Source: Paraburkholderia lycopersici
GTDB taxonomy: Bacteria; Pseudomonadota; Gammaproteobacteria; Burkholderiales; Burkholderiaceae
DNA: 64,000 nucleotides
Reading direction: 5' to 3'
Assembly: GCF_900096975.1 (NCBI RefSeq)
Contig: NZ_FMYQ01000003.1
Coordinates: 292,406-356,405, forward strand
The notes below the pieces were generated by a model, which saw only the letters and a list, made by a program, of their open reading frames with translations, was not told the origin of the DNA and searched no databases. Positions 26,974 to 39,800 of the stretch are shown piece after piece (positions within the stretch are counted from its first letter, which is position 1; each line of letters opens with the position of its first letter). The translations under genes were made by a program, and so were the position numbers.

Positions 26974-29252
26974 GCTACACGGTCGCCGTGCGCACGCTGT
27001 GCGAGTTCACCGCGAAGCGCGGCGACCTCGACCTGCGCTTCACGCCCTCGCCCGACGCGAGCGAGGGCCGCGCCGGGCACGCTGCCATTGCCGCGCGCCG
27101 GCCGCCCGGCTACGAGACCGAGATCGCGCTCTCCGGCTCCTTCGAATCGCTCACCGTGCGCGGCCGCGCCGACGGCTACGACCCCGCGCGCCGACGGCTC
27201 GAAGAGTTCAAGACCTATCGCGGCGACCTCGAAGCGATGCGCGAAAACCAGCGCGCGCTGCACTGGGCGCAGTTGCGCGTCTACGGTGCGCTCTTGTGCG
27301 AAAAGCTCGGCCTCGACACGCTCGAGCTCGCGCTCGTGTACTACGACATCGGCTCGGGCCACGAAACGGCGCTCGTCGAGCAGGCGAGCGCGCCGGCACT
27401 GCGGGCCGCGTTCGAAGCGCAGTGCAGCCGTTTCGTCGCCTGGGCCGGGCAGGAAGCCGCGCATCGTGCCGCGCGCGACGCCGCACTCGCCACGTTGCGC
27501 TTGCCGCATCCGTCGTTTCGCCACGGGCAGCGCGAACTTGCCGAAGCCGTCTGGCGCGCGGCGACGCAAGCGCGCTGCCTGCTCGCGCAGGCGCCTACCG
27601 GCATCGGCAAAACGATCGGCACGCTTTTCCCTCAACTGAAAGCCTGCCCGCGCGCGGCAATCGACAAGGTCGTGTTTCTGAGCGCGAAGAGCTCGGGACG
27701 TCAACTGGCGCTCGATGCCCTCGCCACGCTTGCCGCCGCGCACGACGATCCCCGCGCCGATGCGCCGCTGCCCTTGCGCGTGCTCGAACTCGTCGCGCGC
27801 GAGAAGGCTTGCGAGCATCCCGACGCGGCGTGTCACGGGCAATCGTGCCCGCTCGCGCGCGGCTTTTACGACCGCCTGCCAGCCGCGCGCGCGGCGGCGC
27901 TCGAACGCATGCGTCTCGATCGCGCGACGCTGCGCGACGTGGCGAGCGAGCATGCCGTATGTCCGTACTACCTCGGGCAGGAACTGGTGCGCTGGAGCGA
28001 CGTGATCGTCGGCGACTACAACTACTGGTTCGACGCGAGCGCCGTGCTGTTCATGCTCGCCGCCCACAACCAGTGGCGCGCAAGCGTGCTCGTGGACGAA
28101 GCGCACAACCTGCCCGAGCGCGCCCGCGCGATGTACTCGGCGGAACTCGCGCAAACGCGCATCGACACCGTGCGCCGCGCCGCGAGCGCGCCGCTCAGGC
28201 GAGCGCTCGCGCGCCTGCAGAAGCACTGGAACGCACAGAACGCCATACGGCCAGGCGTCTGGCGCGCGAGCGACGCCTTGCCCGAAGGCCTCGTTGCCGC
28301 ACTCGGCGACGTGATCGGCGCGATCGGCGATCAACTTGCCGAGCCCGCGCTCATGCGCGACCCGGAACTGGAGCGCTTCTATTTCGACGCCCTGCATTTC
28401 ACGCGCATCGCCGAACGCTTCGATACGCATTCGCTCTTCGACGTGACGCCGCTGCCTCACCGGGGCTCGCGCCGCCCACGCTCGACGCTCGCGATCCGCA
28501 ACATCGTGCCGGCCGATGCCTTGCGCGCGCGCATTGCCAGCGCGCACAGCATGACGCTCTTTTCGGCGACGCTCTCGCCCACGCATTACTACACCGACAT
28601 GCTTGGCTTGCCGGCCAGCACGGTGAGCATCGACATCGATACGCCGTTTCGCGCCGAACAGCTCGACGTGCACATCGCGCGCCATATTTCGACGCGCTAC
28701 AAAGACCGCGAGCGTTCGCTCCAGGCCGTGGTCGCACGCGTGGCCATGCAATATGCCGGGCGTCCGGGCAACTATCTGTGTTTTTTCAGCAGCTACGACT
28801 ATCTGCAGCAAGCCGCCGATGCATTCGTCGCACGCCACCCGGACGTGAACGTATGGCTCCAGTCCCGCACCATGGACGAGGCGGGCCAGCACGCCTTCGT
28901 CGCGCGCTTCGTGGAAGGCGGCTGCGGCATCGGTTTCGCGGTGCTGGGCGGGGCGTTCGGCGAAGGCATCGATTTGCCGGGCACACGCCTCATCGGCACG
29001 TTCATCGCCACGCTCGGCATGCCGCAGGTGAACGCCGTGAACGAGGCGATGCGCGAGCGCATGGACGCGCTCTATGGCGAAGGCTTCGACTACACGTACC
29101 TGATTCCCGGCCTGCGCAAGGTCGTGCAGGCCGCCGGCCGCGTGATTCGCACCGAACACGATCGCGGCGTCGTGCATCTGCTCGACGATCGCTTCGCACA
29201 GCCTGGCGTGCGCGCGCTGCTGCCCGCGTGGTGGCGCATCACGTCGAGTTGA
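26970..29252 (+). CDS. XPD/DinG-type Fe-S helicase with N-terminal PD-(D/E)XK domain
   Basis: 760 residues. Residues 1-165 hold a RecB/Cas4-like nuclease fold: GRADGYD (Asp68), EEFKTYRG (Glu79, Lys81), then two Gln-rich helices. The superfamily 2 helicase follows: Walker A APTGIGKT (208-215), four cysteines in iron-sulfur spacing (281, 288, 293, 331), VDEAHN (DEAH 376-379), motif III FSATLSP and the late QAAGRVIR. XPD-family enzymes unwind DNA 5' to 3'. Translation is coupled to the FAN1-type gene by ATGA, so the two probably act together on damaged DNA. The ATG at 26970 fits the N-terminal domain. Confidence 0.88.
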   Translation: MSYTVAVRTLCEFTAKRGDLDLRFTPSPDASEGRAGHAAIAARRPPGYETEIALSGSFESLTVRGRADGYDPARRRLEEFKTYRGDLEAMRENQRALHWAQLRVYGALLCEKLGLDTLELALVYYDIGSGHETALVEQASAPALRAAFEAQCSRFVAWAGQEAAHRAARDAALATLRLPHPSFRHGQRELAEAVWRAATQARCLLAQAPTGIGKTIGTLFPQLKACPRAAIDKVVFLSAKSSGRQLALDALATLAAAHDDPRADAPLPLRVLELVAREKACEHPDAACHGQSCPLARGFYDRLPAARAAALERMRLDRATLRDVASEHAVCPYYLGQELVRWSDVIVGDYNYWFDASAVLFMLAAHNQWRASVLVDEAHNLPERARAMYSAELAQTRIDTVRRAASAPLRRALARLQKHWNAQNAIRPGVWRASDALPEGLVAALGDVIGAIGDQLAEPALMRDPELERFYFDALHFTRIAERFDTHSLFDVTPLPHRGSRRPRSTLAIRNIVPADALRARIASAHSMTLFSATLSPTHYYTDMLGLPASTVSIDIDTPFRAEQLDVHIARHISTRYKDRERSLQAVVARVAMQYAGRPGNYLCFFSSYDYLQQAADAFVARHPDVNVWLQSRTMDEAGQHAFVARFVEGGCGIGFAVLGGAFGEGIDLPGTRLIGTFIATLGMPQVNAVNEAMRERMDALYGEGFDYTYLIPGLRKVVQAAGRVIRTEHDRGVVHLLDDRFAQPGVRALLPAWWRITSS

Positions 29253-29330
29253 TCTGGACTCCAAATTACTTTCGACAAAAAACTGACGCGGATCTCGCCG
29301 CGCCAGCCCATTCCCGCGTTCCCGCCTCGC

Positions 29331-32183
<2,853 letters not shown>

Positions 32184-32350
32184 GGTGGGCTGGTCTCCGG
32201 AGGATCGAATCGAGCCGCGGAACGCGTGAAGCTCGCGCATGGCTTGCGCCAGCCGCCCGACACGGATGCAAACGATTGTGGCAGGAAACGGCCGCGCGCG
32301 CGTCGAAGGTGCGACGGCCGGCGCGCAGCGGGTGTAGCGGCACACAGCAA

Positions 32351-32379
32351 AGAAAAAGGGCGGGACATGAGTCCCGCCC
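32351..32379 (-). terminator. Terminator downstream of the xyl operon
   Basis: A perfect 9-bp stem, GGGCGGGAC/GTCCCGCCC, with a TCAT loop is followed on the minus strand by TTTTTCTTT. It lies 150 bp after xylH and before the Clp gene. The remaining bases of 32184-32529 hold no gene. Confidence 0.85.
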
Positions 32380-32484
32380 CGAGAACGCGCTCCGGCGCGC
32401 GAGGATAGCAACTGCGCGCAACGGTCGTCAGCGCGCGATGCGGCGCGGTGTCACGCGCGATGCAAAATCGCTGTCATGAATCCG

Positions 32485-32524
32485 CGCTCGCGCGAGCAGG
32501 TTTGCAATCGTGCTCGCGCGAGCG
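32485..32524. repeat. Perfect 14-bp inverted repeat after xylH
   Basis: CGCTCGCGCGAGCA (32485-32498) and TGCTCGCGCGAGCG (32511-32524) are exact reverse complements around 12 bases. Each arm also contains the self-complementary 12-mer GCTCGCGCGAGC. It lies just past the xylH stop and may stabilise the 3' end of the mRNA. Confidence 0.8.
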
Positions 32525-32529
32525 GGCGT

Positions 32530-33738
32530 TCAGCGGCGATTCGATCCCGACACGACGTCGATCCATACGGCCAGCACGAGAATGCCGCCCTTCACGATCA
32601 TCTGCCAATAGGCGTCCACGTCGAGCATCGACATGCCGTTATCGAGGCTCGCCATGACGAGCGCGCCGATCAGCGCGCCGTACACGGTGCCGGAACCGCC
32701 GCGCATCGACGTGCCGCCGATGAAGCATGCCGCGATCGCGTCGAGCTCGCCCATCGTGCCGGCCGACGGCGAACCTGCCGCGAGACGCGCCGTATTGACG
32801 ATGCCTGCGAACGCGCACATGAGGCCCATCAGCGCGAAGATCGCGAGCTTCACGCGGTTCGTGTTCACGCCGGAAAGGCGCGTCGCTTCGAGGTTCGAGC
32901 CCACCGCGTACACGCGGCGGCCGAACACGGTTTGCGTGGCGACCCACGAGAAGACGCCGAGCAGCGCGAGCAGCAGCAGCACGGGCACCGGAATGCCGCC
33001 ATAGCTGTCGAGCATGAGCACGAACGCGAGGAGGATCGCGCCCGCGCCGACGATCTTCACGCCGTCTTGCCAGAGCGGCACGACGCTGAGTTGATAGCGC
33101 CTGCGATTGGCGCGCTGGCGCACCGTGAGCGCAGTTAGCAGGACGAACAGCGCGAGTGCGAGCACGTCGCCCGCAGCGCGCGGCAAATAACCCTGCCCGA
33201 GAAACACGAAGTGATCGGACACCGGCGCGATGGTCGAACCGCCCGTGATGCCGAGCAGCACACCGCGAAACGCGAGCATGCCGCCGAGCCCCACGATGAA
33301 CGAAGGCACGCGACGGTAGGTCGACCACCAGCCGTTGAAGAGACCGATGAGCACGCCGAGCGCAAGCACCGCCGGCACCGTCGCGCCGATGGGCCAGCCA
33401 CGGTTCACGTCGAGAATCGCGGCCACGCCGCCGAGCAAGCCCAGCAGCGAGCCGACCGAAAGATCGATCTCGCCCGCGATGATGACGAACACCATGCCGC
33501 ACGCGAGCATGCCCGTGATCGACATCTGCCGCAGCAGGTTCGACACGTTGCGCGGCGTGACGAATGCGCCATGCGTGAGCAGCGAAAAAAATAGCCAGAT
33601 CACGGCGACCGCGAGCAGCAGCGCGAGAATCTTGTAGCGGACGAAGAGTTGCTGGAAACGCAGCGCGAAACCGCCGCCTTCGTTGTGGCCTTGCGGCAGG
33701 TCTTCGCGCGCGCCGGGGGTCGTGACGTCGGGTGTCAT
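32530..33738 (-). CDS. xylH: D-xylose ABC transporter permease XylH
   Basis: 402 residues with roughly ten membrane segments and the BPD_transp_2 features of sugar permeases: [42 protein letters not shown] and [22 protein letters not shown] near the C-terminus. A cytoplasmic N-terminal tail of about 35 residues precedes the first helix. The ATG at 33738 overlaps the xylG stop (ATGA), so the two are translationally coupled. Last gene of the xylose operon. Confidence 0.92.
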   Translation of the reverse strand: MTPDVTTPGAREDLPQGHNEGGGFALRFQQLFVRYKILALLLAVAVIWLFFSLLTHGAFVTPRNVSNLLRQMSITGMLACGMVFVIIAGEIDLSVGSLLGLLGGVAAILDVNRGWPIGATVPAVLALGVLIGLFNGWWSTYRRVPSFIVGLGGMLAFRGVLLGITGGSTIAPVSDHFVFLGQGYLPRAAGDVLALALFVLLTALTVRQRANRRRYQLSVVPLWQDGVKIVGAGAILLAFVLMLDSYGGIPVPVLLLLALLGVFSWVATQTVFGRRVYAVGSNLEATRLSGVNTNRVKLAIFALMGLMCAFAGIVNTARLAAGSPSAGTMGELDAIAACFIGGTSMRGGSGTVYGALIGALVMASLDNGMSMLDVDAYWQMIVKGGILVLAVWIDVVSGSNRR

Positions 33739-35288
33739 GCTGCACTCGCTGTATCAGGTTGGGCGCGCACGCTCTGAATCGCCGCGCCAAGAATGTCTTC
33801 CTGCGTGAGGCCTTCGTTGACGAAGTCGCCGCGCAACTCGCCTTCGCCGATCACCAGCACGCGATCGCTGATGCCCAGCACTTCCGGCAGCTCCGACGAC
33901 ACCATCACGATCGCCACGCCGCGTTTGGCCAACTGGAAGATCAGCTTGTAGATCTCGTACTTCGCCCCGACGTCCACGCCGCGCGTCGGCTCGTCGAGAA
34001 TCAGCACCTTGGGGTCGGTGAGCAGCATCTTGGTGAGCACCGCCTTCTGCTGATTGCCGCCCGAAAGACTCGCAATCGGCAGCATGGGATTCGCCGCGCG
34101 CACCGAAAGGCGCTGCATCTCCGTGCGGATCGTGTCGAGTTCGGCTGCGGCGTCGACGCGCCCATGCTTCGAAAAACGCCGAAGCACCGAAAGCGTGATG
34201 TTGTGGCCCACGCCTAGCTGCGGCACGATGCCGTGGCGCTTGCGGTCCTCCGGCACCATCGCGATGCCCGCGTTGATCGCATCGAGCGGCGAGCGGATCT
34301 TCAGCGGCTTGCCTTCCAGCAGCACCGTCGCCGCGCAAGCGCCCGCGTAGGCGCCGAAAATCGCCTGCATGGTCTCCGTGCGGCCCGCGCCCACGAGCCC
34401 GGCCACGCCCACGATCTCGCCGCGCCGCACCAGGAACGAGACGTCGTCCACACGCTTGCGGCGCGGGTTCGTCACGTCGTAACAGGTGACGTTGCGCGCC
34501 TCGAACACCACGTCGCCGATCTCATGCGGCTCGCGCGGAAAGAGATTGCGGATCTCGCGCCCCACCATCATCGCGATGACGCGGTCGGTCGTGAGCGTCG
34601 CCATCGGCTCGGTAGCCACGTGGCGGCCATCGCGAATCACGGTGACGGTGTCGCATATGGCCTCGACCTCGTCGAGCTTGTGCGAGATGTAGACGCACGC
34701 CACGCCGCGGCGCTTCAGGTCGCGCACGATGTCGAGCAGGATCTTCGTTTCCGCCGCCGTGAGCGACGACGACGGCTCGTCGAGAATCAGCAGCTTCGCG
34801 CGCTTGTTCAGCGCCTTCGCGATCTCGACGAGCTGCTGGTGGCCGCCGCCATAGTTCATCACGGGCTGCGCCACGTTGATGGCGTCGATGTTCAGTTCGC
34901 GCAACAGTTCGTCGGCACGCTGATACATCGCCGCATAATTCATGCGGCCGCCGGGCAACGTGACCTCGTTGCCAAGAAAGATGTTCTCGGCCACCGAAAG
35001 CTCGGGCACCAGCATCAGCTCCTGATGAATGATGACGATGCCCGCCCGCTCGGTGTCGCGCACGCTCTGCGCCTCGAGCGGCGCGCCCTCCCAGCGGATC
35101 TCTCCGCTCCAGGTGCCGTGCGGATAGACGCCCGAAAGCACCTTCATGAGCGTGGATTTACCGGCGCCGTTCTCGCCGCACAGGCCCACGCATTCGCCTG
35201 GCTGCACAGTGAGATCGATGCCGTCGAGCGCTTTCACGCCCGCAAAGGACTTGACGATGCCGCGCATCGTCAGCAAAGGTTCGCTCAT
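33735..35288 (-). CDS. xylG: D-xylose ABC transporter ATP-binding protein XylG
   Basis: 517 residues with two fused ATPase domains, typical of sugar importers. The first has Walker [10 protein letters not shown], signature [12 protein letters not shown] (a non-standard LSGGQ) and Walker [11 protein letters not shown]. The second has a degenerate nucleotide site ([10 protein letters not shown]) with signature [15 protein letters not shown] and [14 protein letters not shown]. It powers uptake of xylose with XylF and XylH. The ATG at 35288 starts [21 protein letters not shown]. Confidence 0.93.
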   Translation of the reverse strand: MSEPLLTMRGIVKSFAGVKALDGIDLTVQPGECVGLCGENGAGKSTLMKVLSGVYPHGTWSGEIRWEGAPLEAQSVRDTERAGIVIIHQELMLVPELSVAENIFLGNEVTLPGGRMNYAAMYQRADELLRELNIDAINVAQPVMNYGGGHQQLVEIAKALNKRAKLLILDEPSSSLTAAETKILLDIVRDLKRRGVACVYISHKLDEVEAICDTVTVIRDGRHVATEPMATLTTDRVIAMMVGREIRNLFPREPHEIGDVVFEARNVTCYDVTNPRRKRVDDVSFLVRRGEIVGVAGLVGAGRTETMQAIFGAYAGACAATVLLEGKPLKIRSPLDAINAGIAMVPEDRKRHGIVPQLGVGHNITLSVLRRFSKHGRVDAAAELDTIRTEMQRLSVRAANPMLPIASLSGGNQQKAVLTKMLLTDPKVLILDEPTRGVDVGAKYEIYKLIFQLAKRGVAIVMVSSELPEVLGISDRVLVIGEGELRGDFVNEGLTQEDILGAAIQSVRAQPDTASAA

Positions 35289-35310
35289 ACGCTGGTTACT
35301 CGCTGCGATG

Positions 35311-35338
35311 GTCCGCGCCGCCATCGCGGCGCGCGGAC
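35311..35338 (-). promoter_or_regulatory. Stem-loop between xylF and xylG
   Basis: GTCCGCGC pairs with GCGCGGAC around a GC-rich inner stem. A hairpin at this position is common after periplasmic binding-protein genes, where it protects the upstream mRNA so that more binding protein than ATPase is made. The role is inferred. Confidence 0.5.
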
Positions 35339-35356
35339 CCGTCTGGCCGTTCGCGA

Positions 35357-36385
35357 TTACTGGCTTGCCAGTTGCGCCTGCGTGTAGAAGCCGTCCTTCA
35401 CGACGACGTCCACATTGCTCTTCGTGAGCAGCGTGGGCTGAAGCAGCACCGTATCGACTTTCTTCTTGCCGTTGTCGTACTGGGCGTTATACGCGGGCTT
35501 CTGGCCCTTCGCGAGATCGACGGCGAGCTTCGCCGCCTCGCCCGCGATGAGCTTGAGCGGCTTGTAGACCGTCATGGTCTGCGTGCCCGCCACCACGCGC
35601 CTGACTGCCGCGAGATCCGCGTCCTGGCCCGACACCGGCACCTTGCCCGCGAGGTGTTGCGCGGCGAGCGCCTGGATCGCGCCGCCCGCCGTGCCGTCGT
35701 TGGAGGCCACGACTGCGTCGATCTTGTTGTTGTTCGCCGTGAGCGCATCTTCCATGATGCGCAGCGCCGTCGACGCGCTCCACTCCGGCACCCACTGCTG
35801 GCCGACCACCTTGATGTCGCCGCGGTCGATGGCGGGTTTGAGGACCTTCAGTTGTCCTTCGCGCAGCATCTTCGCGTTGTTGTCCGTGGGCGCGCCGCCC
35901 AGCAGGAAGTAGTTGCCCTTGGGCTGTGCGTCGTAGACGCCCTTCGCCTGGAGTTCGCCCACTTTCTCGTTGTCGAACGAGATGTAGCCGTCGATGTCGG
36001 CGTCGAGAATCAGACGGTCGTACGACACGACCTTGATGCCGGCTTTCTTCGCTTCGGCCACGACGTTGCCGAGCGTCTTCGAATTGAACGGCACGATCAC
36101 GATCACGTCCACGCCACGCGAGATCAGGTTTTCGATCTGCGAGATCTGGCGCTCCTCGCTGGCGTCGGCGGACTGCACCGATACCTTTGCGCCCATCTTT
36201 TCCGCCGCGGCGACGAAGTAGTCGCGGTCGCGCGACCAGCGCTCGACACGCAGGTCGTCGATACAGAAGCCGATCTCGGGATGGTCCTTGCTCGCGTGCG
36301 CGAGCGGCGCGGCGAGCGAGAGACTCGCGAGCACGGCGCCGCACAGGAGCGAACCCAGAACCGAACGACGTTTGGCGAATTTCAT
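35357..36385 (-). CDS. xylF: D-xylose-binding periplasmic protein XylF
   Basis: 342 residues. Signal peptide [20 protein letters not shown] ends near AHA-SKDH. The mature protein is a sugar-binding type 1 periplasmic protein: [70 protein letters not shown] and [16 protein letters not shown] are all as in XylF. AGGAG and GGAGAC precede the ATG at 36385. About 190 bp separate it from xylB, so it may also have its own promoter there. Confidence 0.95.
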   Translation of the reverse strand: MKFAKRRSVLGSLLCGAVLASLSLAAPLAHASKDHPEIGFCIDDLRVERWSRDRDYFVAAAEKMGAKVSVQSADASEERQISQIENLISRGVDVIVIVPFNSKTLGNVVAEAKKAGIKVVSYDRLILDADIDGYISFDNEKVGELQAKGVYDAQPKGNYFLLGGAPTDNNAKMLREGQLKVLKPAIDRGDIKVVGQQWVPEWSASTALRIMEDALTANNNKIDAVVASNDGTAGGAIQALAAQHLAGKVPVSGQDADLAAVRRVVAGTQTMTVYKPLKLIAGEAAKLAVDLAKGQKPAYNAQYDNGKKKVDTVLLQPTLLTKSNVDVVVKDGFYTQAQLASQ

Positions 36386-36578
36386 GTCTCCATACTCCTC
36401 TTGATGCCGATTTGCGGACACGCGCAAACGCGTCTCCGCTGCGGCGATGGTTGTCGAATGTTGCCGGTTTCAACGCGAAACGCACGCGAAAACGTGGGAC
36501 GTTCGTCTTAATCGTAGTACTGCCAATCGATTGCGCGACTACGCTGGCCGCGCGGCTTTTCCCGCGCCGACACCCTCT

Positions 36579-38069
36579 TCAGGCGCCGGTCGCGAAAACC
36601 GGTTCGAGCGCGCGATACAGCGCGCGGAAGGTCGGGCGACGCGCCTCGCGATACCATGCGTGGCGCTCGGCGTCTGGCTCGCGCACGGCAAGCACGGGGG
36701 GCTGCGGACATACCTCGTCGAGCGTCGCGCCGGGCTCGAGCGCAAGGTGCGCGAGCCGTGCGGCGCCCAGCGCCGGGCCGACTTCGCCGCCCGCGCGCAA
36801 CGTGAGCGCGCGGCCGCTGATATCGGCGAGCATCTGCGTCCACCAGGCGCTGCGCGAGCCGCCGCCGATCACGGTGATCGTATCGGGCACGAGCCCCGCC
36901 GCGTGCAGCGCGTCCATGCCGTCGAGCAGCGCAAAACCCACGCCTTCGAGCGTCGCGTTCGAAAGATCTGCGCGCGAGGTCTGCGGCGTCATGCCGTAGA
37001 ACACGCCCTTCGCGTTCACGTTGTTGTGCGGCGTGCGCTCGCCGCTGAGATACGGCAGGAACCACGGCCGCCGCGCGTCGAGATCGGCGTTCGAATTCGC
37101 CTCGGCATCGGCGAGCAAGGCCGCCACGCTTTCGTAACCCGTAAGCCGCGCCGTGAAGTCGAGGCAACTGGCCGCGTTGAGCATCACCGACATCAGATGC
37201 CAGGTGTGCGGCAATGCATGGCAAAAGCTGTGCACGGCCGAATCGGGATTGGCGAGAAAGCCATCCGAAACCGCGAAATAGACGCCCGACGTGCCGAGCG
37301 AAAGCATCGCATCGCCAGGCCGCACGATGCCAACGCCCACGGCGCCCGCCGCGTTGTCGCCGCCACCCGCGACGACGGGAATTTCGCGCAGCCCGAATTG
37401 CCGTGCGAGTTCGGGCCGCAGCGTACCGGTCACCTGGTTGCCTTCGAACACGTCGGGCATCTGCGCGCGCGTCAGACCGCACGCATCGAGCAGCGTCTCG
37501 CTATAGTCGCGCTTCGCGATGTCGAGCCAAAGCGTGCCGGCGGCGTCCGACGGATCGGTTGCGAATACGCCGGTGAGCAGCCAGCGCAGATAGTCCTTCG
37601 GCAGCAGCACGTGCGCGATGCGTGCGAAGATCTCCGGCTCGTGCTTGCGCACCCAGAGCAGCTTGGGCGCGGTAAAACCCGGCATCGCCAGATTGCCGGC
37701 GATGGCGTGAAGCTGCGGTACGGCGCGCTCCAGTTCGATACATTCGGTGTCCGAACGACCATCGTTCCACAGGATCGCAGGGCGCAGCACCTCGCCCTGC
37801 GCGTCGAGCAGCGTCGCGCCGTGCATTTGCCCGGTGAGCCCGAGCGCCTCGATGCGCGCGGCGTCGATGCCGCGTCCGCGCGCTTCGTCGATGAGCGCCC
37901 GCAAGGCGCTCCGCGTGGCGAGCCACCAGTCTTGCGGCGCCTGTTCGGACCAGCGCGGCTGCGGCCGGCTCGCGGTGAGCGGCGCGCTCGCGCTGCCGAG
38001 CACGTCGCCCGCGCGATCGAGCAGCACGGCCTTAACACCCGACGTGCCGAGGTCGATACCGATGAACAT
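36579..38069 (-). CDS. xylB: Xylulokinase XylB
   Basis: 496-residue FGGY-family sugar kinase that phosphorylates D-xylulose to feed the pentose phosphate pathway. Features are MFIGIDLGTSGVKAVLLD at the N-terminus, LTGQMHGATLLD, ILWNDGRSD, VAGGGDNAAGAVGVGIV (Asp catalytic base region), LSLGTSGVYF and the C-terminal VIGGGSRSAWWTQMLADI. GAAGGAAGGAG precedes the ATG. It lies about 100 bp downstream of xylA, and that gap holds one of the two 33-bp motifs. Confidence 0.95.
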   Translation of the reverse strand: MFIGIDLGTSGVKAVLLDRAGDVLGSASAPLTASRPQPRWSEQAPQDWWLATRSALRALIDEARGRGIDAARIEALGLTGQMHGATLLDAQGEVLRPAILWNDGRSDTECIELERAVPQLHAIAGNLAMPGFTAPKLLWVRKHEPEIFARIAHVLLPKDYLRWLLTGVFATDPSDAAGTLWLDIAKRDYSETLLDACGLTRAQMPDVFEGNQVTGTLRPELARQFGLREIPVVAGGGDNAAGAVGVGIVRPGDAMLSLGTSGVYFAVSDGFLANPDSAVHSFCHALPHTWHLMSVMLNAASCLDFTARLTGYESVAALLADAEANSNADLDARRPWFLPYLSGERTPHNNVNAKGVFYGMTPQTSRADLSNATLEGVGFALLDGMDALHAAGLVPDTITVIGGGSRSAWWTQMLADISGRALTLRAGGEVGPALGAARLAHLALEPGATLDEVCPQPPVLAVREPDAERHAWYREARRPTFRALYRALEPVFATGA

Positions 38070-38118
38070 GTCTCCTTCCTTCTTTTTTGCGCCAGTTTGC
38101 CTTCGACGCCGACTGGCG

Positions 38119-38151
38119 CAATTGCGAATTTGACGGCGCGCCCTAATGTTT
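38119..38151. promoter_or_regulatory. Candidate XylR site upstream of xylB
   Basis: A 33-bp block on the plus strand starts CAATTGCGAA and ends AATGTTT, in the same order and spacing as the block before xylA (39580-39612). Mismatches fall almost only in the middle, as for a split operator. It lies 50 bp upstream of the xylB start. Confidence 0.6.
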
Positions 38152-38171
38152 TTTCGCGCGCCGCGGCAGGC

Positions 38172-39494
38172 CTAGCGCTGGCCGTAAATCGCCTGGTTCA
38201 CGACATTTTCGAGCCGCTCCTGCTGACCGCTCACGTGCTGCGGGTTCATGTCGTGCGCGAGCGCGTCGGCGGCCAGCGACGAGAGCGAATAGCCGCCCAC
38301 GAGAATCTTGCGGCCGAACTCGCTGTCCCAACCCGCGTAGCGCTGGCTGCGGAACTGCTCGAGACGGTCGTTTTCCACCAGCACCGCCGCGCGCTCCAGC
38401 GCGAGCGCGAGCACATCGATCGCGCCCACGTGGCCGTAGAACAGGTCTTCGGGATCGATGCTCTGGCGCCGCACTTTCGCGTCGAAGTTCATGCCACCGG
38501 TCGAGAACCCGCCGTGGCGCAAGATCTCGTAGAGCGCGAGCGTGAGTTCCTCGACGCTGTTCGGGAACTGGTCGGTGTCCCAGCCGTTTTGCTGATCGCC
38601 GCGATTCGCGTCAACGCTGCCGAACACGCCCAGCGCGAACGCCGTCGCGATCTCGTGGTGAAACGAGTGGCCCGCGAGCGTTGCGTGATTCGCCTCGATG
38701 TTCACGCGGATTTCGTTCTGCAAGCCGTATTGGGTGAGAAAGCCGTGCACCGTGGCGACGTCGTAGTCGTATTGGTGCTTGGTCGGCTCCTGCGGCTTCG
38801 GCTCGATCAGCAGCGCGCCCGTAAAGCCGGTACGGTGCTTGTGCTCGACCACCATCGAGAGAAAGCGCGCGAACTGTTCGCGCTCGCGCTTGAGGTCGGT
38901 GTTGAGCAATGTATCGTAGCCCTCGCGGCCACCCCACAGGACGTAGTTCTCGCCGCCAAGCCTGCGCGTCGCGTCGAGCGCATGGCAAACCTGGGCAGCC
39001 GCATAGGCAAACACTTCGGGATTGGGGTTCGTGGCCGCGCCGCCCGCGTAGCGCGGGTTCGAAAACAGGTTCGCCGTGCCCCATAGCAGTTTCACGCCAC
39101 TCGCCTGCTGGCGCTCGCCGAGGTAGTCGACCATACGCCCGAAATTTTCCGAGTAGTCCTTCAGATCCTTTCCTTCTGGCGCGACATCGATATCGTGGAA
39201 CGTATAGTAAGGTGTACCGAGCTTCGAGAAGAATTCGAATGCGGCATCGGCCTTCTGGCGCGCGCGCTCCATGGCGTCGCCGGGTTGCTGCCACGGCCTG
39301 TGGAACGCCCCCTGCCCGAAGATATCGATGCCGGGCCAGACGAACGAGTGCCAGTAGCACACCGCGATACGCAGGTGCTCTTCGAGCGTTTTGCCGAGCA
39401 CCTTCTTCGTGCGGTCGTAGTGATGGTATGCAAGCGGATTATCCGATTGCGGGCCTTCATAACGAATTGCGGGGATATGTTCGAAATACGACAT
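38172..39494 (-). CDS. xylA: Xylose isomerase XylA
   Basis: 440 residues, class II size. It isomerises D-xylose to D-xylulose with two divalent metals. Family stretches include [38 protein letters not shown] (catalytic His-Asp), [39 protein letters not shown] (metal Glu, Lys), [17 protein letters not shown] and [26 protein letters not shown] precedes the ATG at 39494. First gene of the operon, divergent from xylR. Confidence 0.97.
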   Translation of the reverse strand: MSYFEHIPAIRYEGPQSDNPLAYHHYDRTKKVLGKTLEEHLRIAVCYWHSFVWPGIDIFGQGAFHRPWQQPGDAMERARQKADAAFEFFSKLGTPYYTFHDIDVAPEGKDLKDYSENFGRMVDYLGERQQASGVKLLWGTANLFSNPRYAGGAATNPNPEVFAYAAAQVCHALDATRRLGGENYVLWGGREGYDTLLNTDLKREREQFARFLSMVVEHKHRTGFTGALLIEPKPQEPTKHQYDYDVATVHGFLTQYGLQNEIRVNIEANHATLAGHSFHHEIATAFALGVFGSVDANRGDQQNGWDTDQFPNSVEELTLALYEILRHGGFSTGGMNFDAKVRRQSIDPEDLFYGHVGAIDVLALALERAAVLVENDRLEQFRSQRYAGWDSEFGRKILVGGYSLSSLAADALAHDMNPQHVSGQQERLENVVNQAIYGQR

Positions 39495-39579
39495 GATGTC
39501 TCCAGTGTTGTTGCAGCGCAGCGGCGCGGCATGCATCCCTCTGTGTGACACCATACTGCCCGCGACGCGCAAAGCGCGG

Positions 39580-39612
39580 CAATTGCGAAATTGCGCGAGA
39601 CCTTTAATGTTT
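39580..39612. promoter_or_regulatory. Candidate XylR site upstream of xylA
   Basis: A 33-bp block with CAATTGCGAA at one end and AATGTTT at the other, shared with the xylB leader block at 38119-38151. It lies in the 306-bp divergent xylA-xylR region, about 90 bp before xylA. It could serve activation of xylA and autoregulation of xylR. The remainder of 39495-39800 shows no gene. Confidence 0.6.
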
Positions 39613-39800
39613 CCTGCCGACCAACGCGGCAGGTGCGCCCGCGAGCGCCAATGTCGGCCTAAAATAACCCGACGCTTAAAACGACGCGCCGCGGGCGCGC
39701 GAGACATCGTAGCGCGGCGCCAGCTGGCATGCACCGCGCCCGAACCGGAGACATGGCCGCTTTACGCCTCGCAGCACGAGGCGAACGCCGCCGACACGAC

